From contig NZ_LN614827.1 in NCBI RefSeq assembly GCF_000953135.1, forward strand, positions 711,001-775,000: 64,000 nucleotides of DNA. The letters run 5' to 3'. Of this stretch, positions 54,121 to 62,957 are shown in pieces. The translations under genes and the position numbers were made by a program. Below the pieces are notes generated by a model, which did no database searches, was not told where the DNA came from, and saw nothing but the letters and a program-made list of their open reading frames with translations. Source of the stretch: Legionella fallonii LLAP-10 (GTDB taxonomy: Bacteria > Pseudomonadota > Gammaproteobacteria > Legionellales > Legionellaceae). Positions within the stretch are counted from its first letter, which is position 1, and each line of letters opens with the position of its first letter.

Positions 54121-54314
54121 GTCGAGCACGCCACTGCTTCATAATCAATTGTAGATTAGGTGAACAATGCCTAAGCCCTAGCCCGGGATCTTTATAATTC
54201 GTTGATTTATAAAAAAGAGCATATTTTATTAAGTAATGAACAAAAAGTGGATATTTAAGGACAAATACAGTACACTACGATCGTTTTTAAATCCAACGCC
54301 TATTGAGGGATTTT

Positions 54315-55832
54315 ATGCCATTACAACCTATACGCTTTAAGACAGCCCAAGAGTTAAATGATTTTTTAGACTATCTTGAAACTTTAAACTTAATAACCCT
54401 CGAAGACGGTGCAGTAAAAACCACCCCTGAATTGGATAAGCAATTTATAAAAGCAAGTGATGGTTCTATTTATTTATTGAATGATCTATTGCAATTCCTT
54501 AATGAAGCTTCAGAAGAAGAGATTGCAGCATCTGAGCCTTCATTCTTTATTGGAAATGCGGCGTTAATATTTAATACGGCTAACTTAAAACCAGTGACGT
54601 TAGCTCAACTTAAAGCAGATCCAAATTTAATTGAGCAGTTAACTCCAGTTAACCTTGCACCTATCTTTTCATCATTGAATCCCAAACTGTATTCTGATGA
54701 TGCATTACCTTCGTTGGTTGGGGCAAAGAATATTGAAGAAGTAAAAAAATCCTATAACAATGAACGATTATCACAGCTAGTTATTAAGGCTAGCTCATCT
54801 TTTAGCTCATTATTTCCTTCATTGGAAACTCTATCAGCAGCTAGTGTGGGCAGTTTATTGCCTCTTGTATCATTGAAGAAACCAATGCTAGTACCTTTTG
54901 CATTTAAAGGATCAGATCTTTTCCCTGACACGCTACGAGACATTTATAAAATCACATTGATGCAACAGATTAAATTAAAGTACCGTCTTCTAGAAGAATT
55001 GGAGGTTGTTCCAGGATTGGAAGAGCAGCAACAATTAAAACAATGGATTGAGGCTATCGACAAAGAGAATGCAGCAATTAAAAAATTGTCGTCCACTGTA
55101 TTGGAGCAATTAGAGGTACATACTGAAACAGTTAAAGAAGTTCAAGAACGATACGCAAAAATGCTAGAAGAAGATCCAAGCGGTGAAAAACTGAAGGCAG
55201 AAATAGAAGCAAAAATCAAAGAAGCAAAAGAATTGTTTGATTCAGCAAAGAATTTAGAACCAATATTTGATGTATTAAAACCAATTCTTGTTTATAGCAC
55301 TATGGTAGCATTATATGTGCTATTCCTAGCTGCACTTATTGTTACTTTAATGTTAACCGCGATTTGGACCGCACCCATTCCTTTACTCGGACTGACTCTT
55401 CTAGCCATAGAATCAATAGCTGCACCATTATTAGCTATACCACTAGTTATGGGTATTTTTGAATTAGGTCAACTAATAAGAAATAAATTTGATGATGTTC
55501 TAAAAGAAAAATATACAAAAAATCAAGAGCTATCGCTGGAAGTTGTTTCTCTTCAAGTAGACGAATTGTTTCGATCTACGGTCGTTTCTCTCTATTCTCA
55601 AGAGTTTATCGACAATGGTCCGGATCATGATGCTTTTGTTGACATGCTTTGGGAAGATTCGGTGGACGTAAATACCTTTGAAGCTGAGCTGGCAGAAAAA
55701 ATGCCCCGTATCGCTACCATGAAACCAAAAGTTTCGGTTGTTAATCCCTTTAATCTGTTCCCGTCTGCCAGAACATCGGATAGAGCTAAGGGTGAAGCAG
55801 AATTAACAGCCCGCGGATCATTTGAGATATAA
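54315..55832 (+). CDS. Orphan membrane protein, tandem paralogue 1, candidate effector
   Basis: This 505-residue protein is duplicated immediately downstream. The N-terminal 200 residues are soluble (MPLQPIRFKTAQELNDFLDY). A coiled-coil follows at about 215-320 (EKLKAEIEAKIKEAKEL), then two hydrophobic hairpin segments near 325-350 and 360-385 (YSTMVALYVLFLAALIVTLM and LTLLAIESIAAPLLAIPLV), and a helical tail. ATG 54315 has GAGGGA before it. No signal peptide and no named family. The layout of coiled-coil plus membrane hairpin resembles Legionella effectors that act on host vesicle membranes, by inference only. Confidence 0.75.
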   Translation: MPLQPIRFKTAQELNDFLDYLETLNLITLEDGAVKTTPELDKQFIKASDGSIYLLNDLLQFLNEASEEEIAASEPSFFIGNAALIFNTANLKPVTLAQLKADPNLIEQLTPVNLAPIFSSLNPKLYSDDALPSLVGAKNIEEVKKSYNNERLSQLVIKASSSFSSLFPSLETLSAASVGSLLPLVSLKKPMLVPFAFKGSDLFPDTLRDIYKITLMQQIKLKYRLLEELEVVPGLEEQQQLKQWIEAIDKENAAIKKLSSTVLEQLEVHTETVKEVQERYAKMLEEDPSGEKLKAEIEAKIKEAKELFDSAKNLEPIFDVLKPILVYSTMVALYVLFLAALIVTLMLTAIWTAPIPLLGLTLLAIESIAAPLLAIPLVMGIFELGQLIRNKFDDVLKEKYTKNQELSLEVVSLQVDELFRSTVVSLYSQEFIDNGPDHDAFVDMLWEDSVDVNTFEAELAEKMPRIATMKPKVSVVNPFNLFPSARTSDRAKGEAELTARGSFEI

Positions 55833-56081
55833 AATTATATCGTCCTAGGGGATATAGACTATGAGAATCAACTTAAAGTCGATTAATCCCCTGGCTCATA
55901 ATAAATTGTAGCCTGGCCGAGTACGCAAGCTATAACCCGGGATATTTCTAATTCATTGATATATAAACAATAAATAAAAAAGAGAGCATGCTTTATTAAT
56001 TCATGAGCAAAATGTGGATATTTAAGGACAAATACAGTACACTGCGATCGTTTTTAAATCCAACGTCTATTGAGGGATATT

Positions 56082-57581
56082 ATGCCATTACAACCTATAC
56101 GCTTTAAGACAGCCCAAGAGTTAAATGATTTTTTAGACTATCTTGAAACTTTAAACTTAATAACCCTCGAAGACGGGGCAGTAAAAACCACCCCTGAATT
56201 GGATAAGCAATTTATAAAAGCAAGTGATGGCTCTATTTATTTATTGAATGATGTACTGCAATTCCTTGATGAGGCTTCAGAAGAAGAGATTGCAGCATCT
56301 AAGCCTTCATTCTTTCTTGGAAACCCTGCGGCAACATTAAATACTGCTGACTTAAAACCAGTGACGTTAGCTCAACTTAAAGCAGATCCAAGTTTAGTTG
56401 AACAGTTAACTCAGGTTAAATTTGCACCTATCTTTTCATCATTGAATCCTAAACTATATTCTGATGATGCATTACCTTCGTTAATTGGGGCGAAGAATAT
56501 TGAAGAAGCTAAAAAATCCTATAACAATCAACGATTGTCCCAGAAAGTTTCTGACGCTAACCTATCTATTAGCTTATTGTTTCCTTCATTGGAAAACCTA
56601 TCTGCTGCTCTAAGTTTTATATTCTTGAAGAAGCCGGTACTAATGCCTTATGCCTTTAAAGGCTCAGATCTCTTTCCTGATACGTTACGAGATATTTATA
56701 AAATCACCTTGATACAACAGATTAAATTAAAGTACCGTTTACTAAGAGAATTGGAGTTTGTTCAAGAGTTTGAACAGAGAAGACAATTAAAACAATGGAT
56801 TGCGGCTATCGAAACAGATATTGCAGCAATTAGAAAATTGTCGTCCACTGTATTTCAGCAATTAGAAAAGCATTCTGAAGTCACTAAAGAAGCTCAAGAA
56901 CGATATGCAAAAATACTAGAAGAAGATCCTAGTGGTGAAAAACTGAAGGCAGAAATAGAAGCAAAAATCAAAGAAGCAAAAGAATTGCTTGATTCAGCAG
57001 ACAATTTAGAACCAATATATGATGTATTAAAACCGATTCTTGCTTATAGCACTATGATAGCATTATATATGCTATTCCTAGCCACTGTTATTGTCGCACC
57101 AGCGTTAATAATGGCTTTGACCGCAACCCTTCCTTTACTCGGACTGACTCTTGTAATCATAGAATCAATATCTGCAATTTTATTAGCTGCACCAATAGTT
57201 CATGGCATTGTTGAATTAGGTCGGCTAATAGAAAATAAATTTGATGATGTTCTAAATGAAAAACGTGCAAAAAATATGGAGCTATCACTGGAAGCTATGA
57301 CTCTTCAAGTAGACGAGCTTTTTAGGTCGACGTTTTCTAAAAATCCTCAAGAATTTATCGATAATGGTCCGGATCATAATGCTTTTATTGACATGCTTGA
57401 GGAGGAGTTGATGGAAGTAAATCTCCTTGAAGCAGATCTGGCGGAAAAAATAGCCCGTATTGAAACCATGGCATCAAAAGTTTCTGTTGTTAGTCCATTT
57501 AATATGTTCCCGTCTACCCGAACATCGCATACAGCTAAGGATGACGCGGAATTAACAGCCCACTGCTCATTTGATATATAA
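56082..57581 (+). CDS. Orphan membrane protein, tandem paralogue 2, candidate effector
   Basis: This 499-residue copy is nearly identical to the previous gene over its first 80 residues and the coiled-coil, but differs more in the region of residues 165-190 and in the membrane hairpin (LFLATVIVAPALIMALTATL). The upstream 75 bases, including AAGGACAAATACAGTACACT, are also duplicated, so both should be regulated alike. Start points are 1767 bases apart. Differences cluster rather than being random, which suggests the copies are diverging in function or exchanging segments by gene conversion. Confidence 0.75.
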   Translation: MPLQPIRFKTAQELNDFLDYLETLNLITLEDGAVKTTPELDKQFIKASDGSIYLLNDVLQFLDEASEEEIAASKPSFFLGNPAATLNTADLKPVTLAQLKADPSLVEQLTQVKFAPIFSSLNPKLYSDDALPSLIGAKNIEEAKKSYNNQRLSQKVSDANLSISLLFPSLENLSAALSFIFLKKPVLMPYAFKGSDLFPDTLRDIYKITLIQQIKLKYRLLRELEFVQEFEQRRQLKQWIAAIETDIAAIRKLSSTVFQQLEKHSEVTKEAQERYAKILEEDPSGEKLKAEIEAKIKEAKELLDSADNLEPIYDVLKPILAYSTMIALYMLFLATVIVAPALIMALTATLPLLGLTLVIIESISAILLAAPIVHGIVELGRLIENKFDDVLNEKRAKNMELSLEAMTLQVDELFRSTFSKNPQEFIDNGPDHNAFIDMLEEELMEVNLLEADLAEKIARIETMASKVSVVSPFNMFPSTRTSHTAKDDAELTAHCSFDI

Positions 57582-57638
57582 AATGATATAAGGGGATAAT
57601 CAACTTAAAGTCGATTATTCCCTTGGTACATAATAAAG

Positions 57639-57778
57639 TAGCCTGGGTGGAGGCGTAGGCCGCAACCCGGGAAACTAACCCCTCCCTCTGCCGCAACGAC
57701 TTGACCATACTCCGCTATTCTTGTGACTGATGAATAGATGGCAGAAAACCCGGGTTATGCTATGCTTTACCCAGGCTA
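57639..57778. repeat. MITE-like element with terminal inverted repeats
   Basis: TAGCCTGGGT at the left end (57639-57648) is the exact inverted complement of ACCCAGGCTA at the right end (57769-57778). Internal CCCGGG arms near both ends extend the pairing. The element is 140 bases and encodes no protein. Shorter relatives are found at 37121, 45102 and 55906. Confidence 0.65.
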
Positions 57779-57807
57779 CGGTTTTTCTTTAAAAGCGGTT
57801 TAATTTA

Positions 57808-58383
57808 TTAAGCGCTTAAAACTAACGGATTCTGTTCTGTGTACTCTGATAGGCCAAAAGGACCAACATTTTTTCCGGTGAATTTATGAACTATATAATC
57901 CAAGAGATGTAAAATCAGATTGAATATATTTCGTGTATTATGTTTTTCAAATTGAATCCATGTGTTGCGATTTCCATTCTCATCATAAGAAACACCGAAT
58001 AGTACTTCTTTAACTACCGGACCCGAAAAAGAATATTGCTGGGCACTGGATTCATGAGAGGAGCTGCGTTCGTGAAGACACTCTTGAAATGTTGCAACTA
58101 ATTCATTATACAATGAACCATCGTCTACCAACTTAAGATGACCACCCTTTAACATTTCCTCTAATAACTCCATAGTTGCATGAGGATTCTGCTCAAAATC
58201 GTGCCGTAATTTGGATATAAGCCTTAAAATAAAATTGATTTCTATATGAGGAGTATAAAACTCTAACCCTTCATGAATAAGTTTTATGACCGAATGAAGT
58301 ACATCATCATAAGTACTGTCTATTTCATTACAGAAGAATGAGAGGCTCTTTTTATATGACTTATATGACCTATATGACGACAT
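57808..58383 (-). CDS. Hypothetical protein under PmrA-type promoter, candidate effector
   Basis: This 191-residue soluble protein is not recognised. ATG 58383 is used. The upstream TTG 58398 has no ribosome site. It begins with the repetitive MSSYRSYKSYKKS, then a helical region (YDDVLHSVIKLIHEGLEFY) and a GNRNTWIQFEKHNTRNIFNL section. A PmrA-type box lies upstream. No catalytic motif was seen. Confidence 0.7.
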   Translation of the reverse strand: MSSYRSYKSYKKSLSFFCNEIDSTYDDVLHSVIKLIHEGLEFYTPHIEINFILRLISKLRHDFEQNPHATMELLEEMLKGGHLKLVDDGSLYNELVATFQECLHERSSSHESSAQQYSFSGPVVKEVLFGVSYDENGNRNTWIQFEKHNTRNIFNLILHLLDYIVHKFTGKNVGPFGLSEYTEQNPLVLSA

Positions 58384-58420
58384 AAATTTAACATCCAAAT
58401 GAGGTTTATTTATTGTGCAT

Positions 58421-58453
58421 AGTGTAATCTATTAAGATTAACAAATTATTAAA
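58421..58453 (-). promoter_or_regulatory. PmrA-type box and weak -10
   Basis: On the minus strand TTAAT half-sites at 58448-58452 and 58437-58441 have an 11-base period. A third TTAAT follows at 58431-58435. A weak -10 TACACT (58421-58426) starts 15 bases after the second half-site start, as in the other boxes. Confidence 0.6.
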
Positions 58454-58531
58454 ATAGCTTAATTTCAGAAAATTTTTGCACAAGATAATAAATTCAAGGG
58501 GATCGATATCGTGAACAGCCATTGCGGATGC

Positions 58532-58933
58532 TTAGTGCTCTTGATATCCCATAATAACTAAAATACAAGGCCCTCTAGCAATGATATTAATTCCATGCTT
58601 TATGCCATTGGCAATCGCGGCATCATTTTCTGCCCCTGGTTGCATCCAGATGTTTTTTATTCCCTTTTTTATTGCATCAGCCACAATTTGTTCTGTAATT
58701 TGTGGTGGAGTAATGATGGAAATACTGTCTACCTCTTTAGGTAAGTCATCAACTGCATGAATAACGGACACTCCTTCAATTTGTTGTTCATGAGGATTAA
58801 TGGGATAAACAACTTTCCCATTTTGCAAATAACAACGGAGAACCTTATTACCGTATTTTTCTCTATTAGATGATGCGCCTGCGACAGCAAAGGCGGGGGA
58901 TTGTAAAAAACGTTCAATTGGATCGTTGCTCAT
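58532..58933 (-). CDS. CoA-binding domain protein (YccU-like)
   Basis: This 133-residue single-domain protein has the CoA-binding Rossmann fold: FAVAGASSNREKYGNKVLRCY at the N-terminus, VVYPINPHEQQIEGV, VDSISIITPPQITEQIV and IKNIWMQPGAEND. Length and motifs fit the YccU family, which binds CoA but has no established reaction. It is cytoplasmic. ATG 58933 is the natural start. It is divergent from the LRR gene. Confidence 0.88.
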   Translation of the reverse strand: MSNDPIERFLQSPAFAVAGASSNREKYGNKVLRCYLQNGKVVYPINPHEQQIEGVSVIHAVDDLPKEVDSISIITPPQITEQIVADAIKKGIKNIWMQPGAENDAAIANGIKHGINIIARGPCILVIMGYQEH

Positions 58934-59188
58934 AATAATTCATAGAAATAAAAGTTATCTTAATCTAAAGAGTAGCAATATTGATGTGGATTTTGAATTT
59001 ATTTGCCCCATATTTTTTATTCTTATCTGATATCCAAGTAGCCTTAGGTTTCTTATCATCATTAACCTCGATACATCGAGGCTTATCCGCGATATTTTGC
59101 TTTGCATTCCGTTATGCTATTTATCTTTTGCAGAAACATTTTTATGATACTCGATGGATGATAGCGTTAATAATTAGGGATAGGTCTT

Positions 59189-60499
59189 ATGTTTAGAAAT
59201 TCTGTATTTATTTTATCTTCACTTATCAGTTTGATGTCATTTTCTATGATTGGCAACTCATCAAATAATAGACTGACTGTAGTGGAGTTGCTAAGGAAAC
59301 CCAATAAATGCCTTGCTCAGGTAAACGATAAGGTAATCGAGTATAGTGGGATGAAGTTTTTAATTATGGATGATTGCATGTTAAATGATGAGGATATCTC
59401 AAGGTTATGCACCTATCTTGAAGAACACAAAGACATTTCTTTACTTTCTTTATCCAATAATAATATTGGCCCCGAAGGCGCCTCTCAATTAGCTGAAATA
59501 TCATCTATTACTTATCTTGATATTAGCAAAAATCCCATTGGCTCTGATGGCGCGGCAGCTATTGCCAATAATTTGAGGCTTGAGATTATTAATGCATTAG
59601 ATAGCGGAGTCGGTGATACAGGGGCAATCGCTTTAGCAAAAAATCCCCGGTTAAAAAGGTTGGTTCTACTTAATAATCCAATAGATTCTGATGGATTTTT
59701 AGCTTTGGCAAAGAGCACGACTTTAGATACCCTCTGGATAGGAGATCTTAGCCCTATAGATCATGAATGTATTGCTGCTCTTGGACAGAATAAAACGCTT
59801 TCTGCATTAGGTCTGTATTACAGTAATTTGGGAGTTAATGATGCGGTTCTGATTGCTCAAATGCCGAGTCTCACCTCGCTTGCAATGGGGTATAGTAACT
59901 TGGGCGATGAGGGGGCGATTGCTTTGGCAGCTAATGAGCACATCAATTTTATTGATTTGTCTAATACCAATCTTGGTTCACGGGGTGCTGCAGCACTAGC
60001 CGCTATGGACAATTTGGAGTTTGTTCAATTGAGTAACTACGATGATATGGATTTTCCCAATTTAGTAAATCATGTTGATGATCAAGGTGCAGAGGCTTTG
60101 GCATCTAATCCTCATTTATCCTCTATTGTACTTGAAAATAATCAACTAGGTGATGCGGGCGCGGAGGCCTTGGCAAAGAATACATCAATTAATATTCTGA
60201 TGCTGGCTCATAACAATATCGGTGATTTGGGGGCGGTTGCTTTGGCGCAAAATACCACACTTTGGTATCTTGATTTAGCCTATAACCAAATAGGAATAAC
60301 AGGAATAGACGCTTTACTGCAAAATACGAATATAGCTAATATTTGGTTTGAGGGAAATCCAGGCAGCCCACGAGATAACTTAATTAGAAGAAAATTAGAC
60401 TTATTTGACCAAATAACGAAAACTCACTGCTTAGGGTATGATAAAGTACTCTGTAAAATTCCCTTTGTTACTAAGCCGCTATCGGTGCCTAGTAATTGA
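59189..60499 (+). CDS. Exported leucine-rich-repeat protein (ribonuclease-inhibitor type)
   Basis: This 436-residue protein has a signal-like hydrophobic N-terminus (FILSSLISLMSFSMIG) and about ten LRR units of the RNase-inhibitor type: GDEGAIALAANEHINFIDLS, LGSRGAAALAAMDNLEF, LGDAGAEALAKNTSINILML, IGDLGAVALAQNTTLWYLDL. Such LRRs form curved protein-binding surfaces. A signal peptide suggests Sec export and perhaps type II secretion rather than Dot/Icm, though other Legionella LRR proteins (LegL) are Dot/Icm substrates. ATG 59189 follows AGGGA. The VOC gene follows about 40 bases later. Confidence 0.85.
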   Translation: MFRNSVFILSSLISLMSFSMIGNSSNNRLTVVELLRKPNKCLAQVNDKVIEYSGMKFLIMDDCMLNDEDISRLCTYLEEHKDISLLSLSNNNIGPEGASQLAEISSITYLDISKNPIGSDGAAAIANNLRLEIINALDSGVGDTGAIALAKNPRLKRLVLLNNPIDSDGFLALAKSTTLDTLWIGDLSPIDHECIAALGQNKTLSALGLYYSNLGVNDAVLIAQMPSLTSLAMGYSNLGDEGAIALAANEHINFIDLSNTNLGSRGAAALAAMDNLEFVQLSNYDDMDFPNLVNHVDDQGAEALASNPHLSSIVLENNQLGDAGAEALAKNTSINILMLAHNNIGDLGAVALAQNTTLWYLDLAYNQIGITGIDALLQNTNIANIWFEGNPGSPRDNLIRRKLDLFDQITKTHCLGYDKVLCKIPFVTKPLSVPSN

Positions 60500-60536
60500 T
60501 CCTAAGATGACAAAACATGAGATAAGGAGCATTACC

Positions 60537-60911
60537 ATGAGTCAAGATAATACGTTCTGCTGGATTGACATCCCTGTAGTTGAATTAGATAGAGCTATTC
60601 GCTTTTATTCAGCTGTTTTAAGCAAACCTGTTGAAAAAATGACAGAGCACGGATTTGAGTTTGGCCTTTTACCACATACTCAAGACAATGTTTCAGGTTG
60701 TCTCTGTGTGATGGAGAATAGAAAACCCTCTCAAAATGGTCCCTTAGTCTATCTTAATGTTGAAGGACGATTGGAGCAGGCTATGGATGAAGCCAAAAAG
60801 CAAGGCTGTAAAATATTAAGCCCTAAAGAACAAATGGGGCCTTATGGGCATAGAGCCATTATTCTCGATTCAGAAGGCAATGCGCTTGCTTTATATTCTA
60901 AAGTAGCCTGA
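60537..60911 (+). CDS. VOC-family (glyoxalase-like) protein
   Basis: This 124-residue protein has the vicinal-oxygen-chelate fold, with two beta-alpha-beta-beta-beta repeats: FCWIDIPVVELDRAIRFYSAV with the first strand, and YGHRAIILDSEGNALALYSK at the end. It probably binds a metal and a small substrate, as in resistance or glyoxalase-like enzymes. ATG 60537 has AAGGAG at the right spacing. The frame opening at 60438 overlaps the LRR gene and is rejected. Confidence 0.85.
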   Translation: MSQDNTFCWIDIPVVELDRAIRFYSAVLSKPVEKMTEHGFEFGLLPHTQDNVSGCLCVMENRKPSQNGPLVYLNVEGRLEQAMDEAKKQGCKILSPKEQMGPYGHRAIILDSEGNALALYSKVA

Positions 60912-61342
60912 GGGGTTGTAATGGTATCAATTTAATAAGTAGATTGGGCTCCTGGCTCATAGCTGCAAGCTAAAGGGGAAAGTCTTGAATCCGTGGGGGC
61001 TGAGGCTTTAGCCGCTGTCTCGAAGCTTTGCTGGTCTTGGTATAGAGGCTTCGAGACGGCGTAAACGTCATGTGGTTCCAGTTATGGATACCGCGGTGGA
61101 AGCCGCGTTAATTCGGCATTAAATAATCCCTTAACTTAATGGCAGTGAGGGCTAGGGAGAGAGCATAAAAACGAGATTTCGCCTCTATAGATCCCCGGCT
61201 CAACAAAGGGTTTTGAGTTAGGCAAGGACCCATAATTGTAGATCTCTTGCTCGCAACCGGGTTACATGTTCTGACTTTATTTGTCTTTCCGCGCCGAAGG
61301 GAATCTATGTTGAACTTAAATAATCTTACTTTGGAATAAACA
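60912..61342. other. Intergenic region with repeat remnants
   Basis: About 430 bases hold an inverted single copy of the array unit with its leader (61070-61166) and no credible gene. Several fragments of low-complexity dispersed repeats (for example CAACCGGGTTAC) lie on either side. Confidence 0.5.
61070..61166 (-). repeat. Inverted single array unit with leader fragment
   Basis: TTCCAGTTATGGATACCGCG and TTCGGCATTAAATAATCCC match the reverse complement of the 136-base unit. They are followed by GGCAGTGAGGGCTAGGGAGAG, which is the reverse complement of the leader start. Unit and leader are thus joined here as they are at the arrays but without tandem copies. Confidence 0.75.
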
Positions 61343-62239
61343 ATGCAAAAAATGCCTGTTTTAACACCGGGAGATACCGTTGAAATTATTGCTCCTGCAT
61401 CACGTTGCTCCGATCAACAGCTCGCTGCCATGAGAGAGTTACTGGAATCATGGCAGCTACACTGTATTGTTAAAGAAGATATTTTCGGAACAGATATATT
61501 GTGTGCCAATACGGATGAAGCACGCTTTAACCATTTGAAACAAGCATTATTAAATCCACAAAGCAAAGCCATTTTTTGTGCACGAGGTGGTTATGGCTCC
61601 ATGCGCTTAATTCCAAAATTAAAGGAGATTGCGCCGCCTGAGTCAGCAAAAATTTTTGTAGGCATGAGTGATATTACCGCGCTTCAACTTTATTTACAGC
61701 AGGCATGGGCGTGGCCAACAATTCATGGTGCCTCAGCCCCTGATCGTTTTTCCGCAGAATCTATTGCTTCTTTAAAAGCAATTTTATTTGGCACAGTCAA
61801 GCATTTTGAGTTGACTGGATTAATAGCAATGAACCAACATGCTATAAAAAATCAAGTGATTCAATCTTCCATCACAGGAGGAAATTTATCGCTCATTCAG
61901 GCAGGGATAGCTACTCCTTGGCATATAGAGACACGTAATAAAATTATTTTGATAGAAGAAATAGGGGAACGAGGTTATAGGGTCGATCGCATGTTGGAGC
62001 ACCTGACACAGGTAGGTGTCTTTCACCAGGCTGCAGCCATTGTATTAGCCGATTTTCTTGAGGGAAAAGAGCCGGATAATTCTTCGCGTATTGATCCAGT
62101 GTTACACCGTTTTGCGGTACATTGTGATATCCCTGTGGTTAGACTCAATGGTATCGGTCATGGATATAATAATGTACCTGTCCCATTGGGAACGGATGCA
62201 ATACTATTTTTGGGAAACGAAATAAAATTAACCTTTTAA
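61343..62239 (+). CDS. ldcA: LD-carboxypeptidase (S66 family, peptidoglycan recycling)
   Basis: This 298-residue enzyme removes the terminal D-alanine from murein tetrapeptides in the cytoplasm during cell-wall recycling. The S66 motifs are present: ARGGYGSMRLIPKL, the nucleophile Ser in FVGMSDITALQ, the Glu in ILIEEIGERGYRVDRML and the His in GIGHGYNNVPVPLG. Length is normal. The N-terminus LTPGDTVEIIAPAS is typical of the family. The neighbours are unrelated. Confidence 0.92.
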   Translation: MQKMPVLTPGDTVEIIAPASRCSDQQLAAMRELLESWQLHCIVKEDIFGTDILCANTDEARFNHLKQALLNPQSKAIFCARGGYGSMRLIPKLKEIAPPESAKIFVGMSDITALQLYLQQAWAWPTIHGASAPDRFSAESIASLKAILFGTVKHFELTGLIAMNQHAIKNQVIQSSITGGNLSLIQAGIATPWHIETRNKIILIEEIGERGYRVDRMLEHLTQVGVFHQAAAIVLADFLEGKEPDNSSRIDPVLHRFAVHCDIPVVRLNGIGHGYNNVPVPLGTDAILFLGNEIKLTF

Positions 62240-62323
62240 AGTCCAGTCTTTGTTTGTAACAGGAATTGCACAGATTGAGTTTCAAGTTTATGATGTCCAG
62301 CACAAAACTAATGGAATTGAGGA

Positions 62324-62710
62324 ATGAGCATTATAAAGTTATTAACGGCCCTTTTATTAACAGGCCTTTTTGCTACCAGTTTCCCTGTATTTGCAAAACA
62401 TTCTGTAGTTATTAAGCACTCTTTTTCATTTAATCCGGTTGAATGGCATCTTACTCTCGAAATGGGAGGATTTTCTATTGTTAACCAGACAACCAAAAGT
62501 CAATTTGTTCAAGTTGTTTTAAATAAAGGCAGTGTATCCGTATTCAAATTGGTAAATGGTAAACAGAGTTGTTATGCGGCGCTTGGTGGGAATTCAGTGA
62601 TTAATTCAACTATTTGTGAATTAGCGGCTGGAGAAAAATTAAATATTGATCTTGATTATTTGCCCTTGAACGATGCCCGAGGCACTTATCAAATTGAGCA
62701 AGCAACCTAA
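62324..62710 (+). CDS. Exported hypothetical protein
   Basis: This 128-residue protein has a signal peptide (KLLTALLLTGLFATSFPVFA) and a small beta-rich mature domain with two cysteines (SCYAALGG and STICELAAG), probably disulfide-linked. ATG 62324 follows a weak GAGGA site. The family is not recognised. It lies about 85 bases after ldcA. Confidence 0.7.
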   Translation: MSIIKLLTALLLTGLFATSFPVFAKHSVVIKHSFSFNPVEWHLTLEMGGFSIVNQTTKSQFVQVVLNKGSVSVFKLVNGKQSCYAALGGNSVINSTICELAAGEKLNIDLDYLPLNDARGTYQIEQAT

Positions 62711-62742
62711 TCACAGCGAGTTTGGCAAGAGGTCTACTCTTA

Positions 62743-62813
62743 CGAATTACCAGCGAAAGCCGGTATCCATAGACTGTTAAAGTTTTATGGATGCCGACTT
62801 TCGTCGGCAATTA
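62743..62813. repeat. Palindromic dispersed repeat (about 70 bases)
   Basis: One arm, CGAATTACCAGCGAAAGCCG, ends in GGTATCCAT. The other, ATGGATGCCGACTTTCGTCG, ends in GCAATTAG. The element is the inverse arrangement of that at 12731-12799. The two arms are imperfect complements and each contains a short hairpin. Confidence 0.75.
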
Positions 62814-62957
62814 GAAAAAGGCCAAAGTCGACCAAGCTACTCTCTTAAATGGATGATAAAAGCATGTAGACAAAGGTCTTTCATAAAGAAGAGAATTCAA
62901 AATCTCTTTTTTGTATTATAATTAATCATATTGTTCCGATATTTATGGAGAGAGTTC

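Noticed and set aside
58981..59196. Possible 71-residue hydrophobic protein before the LRR gene
   Set aside because: There is no convincing ribosome site and it overlaps the LRR start in another frame. The composition looks like chance.
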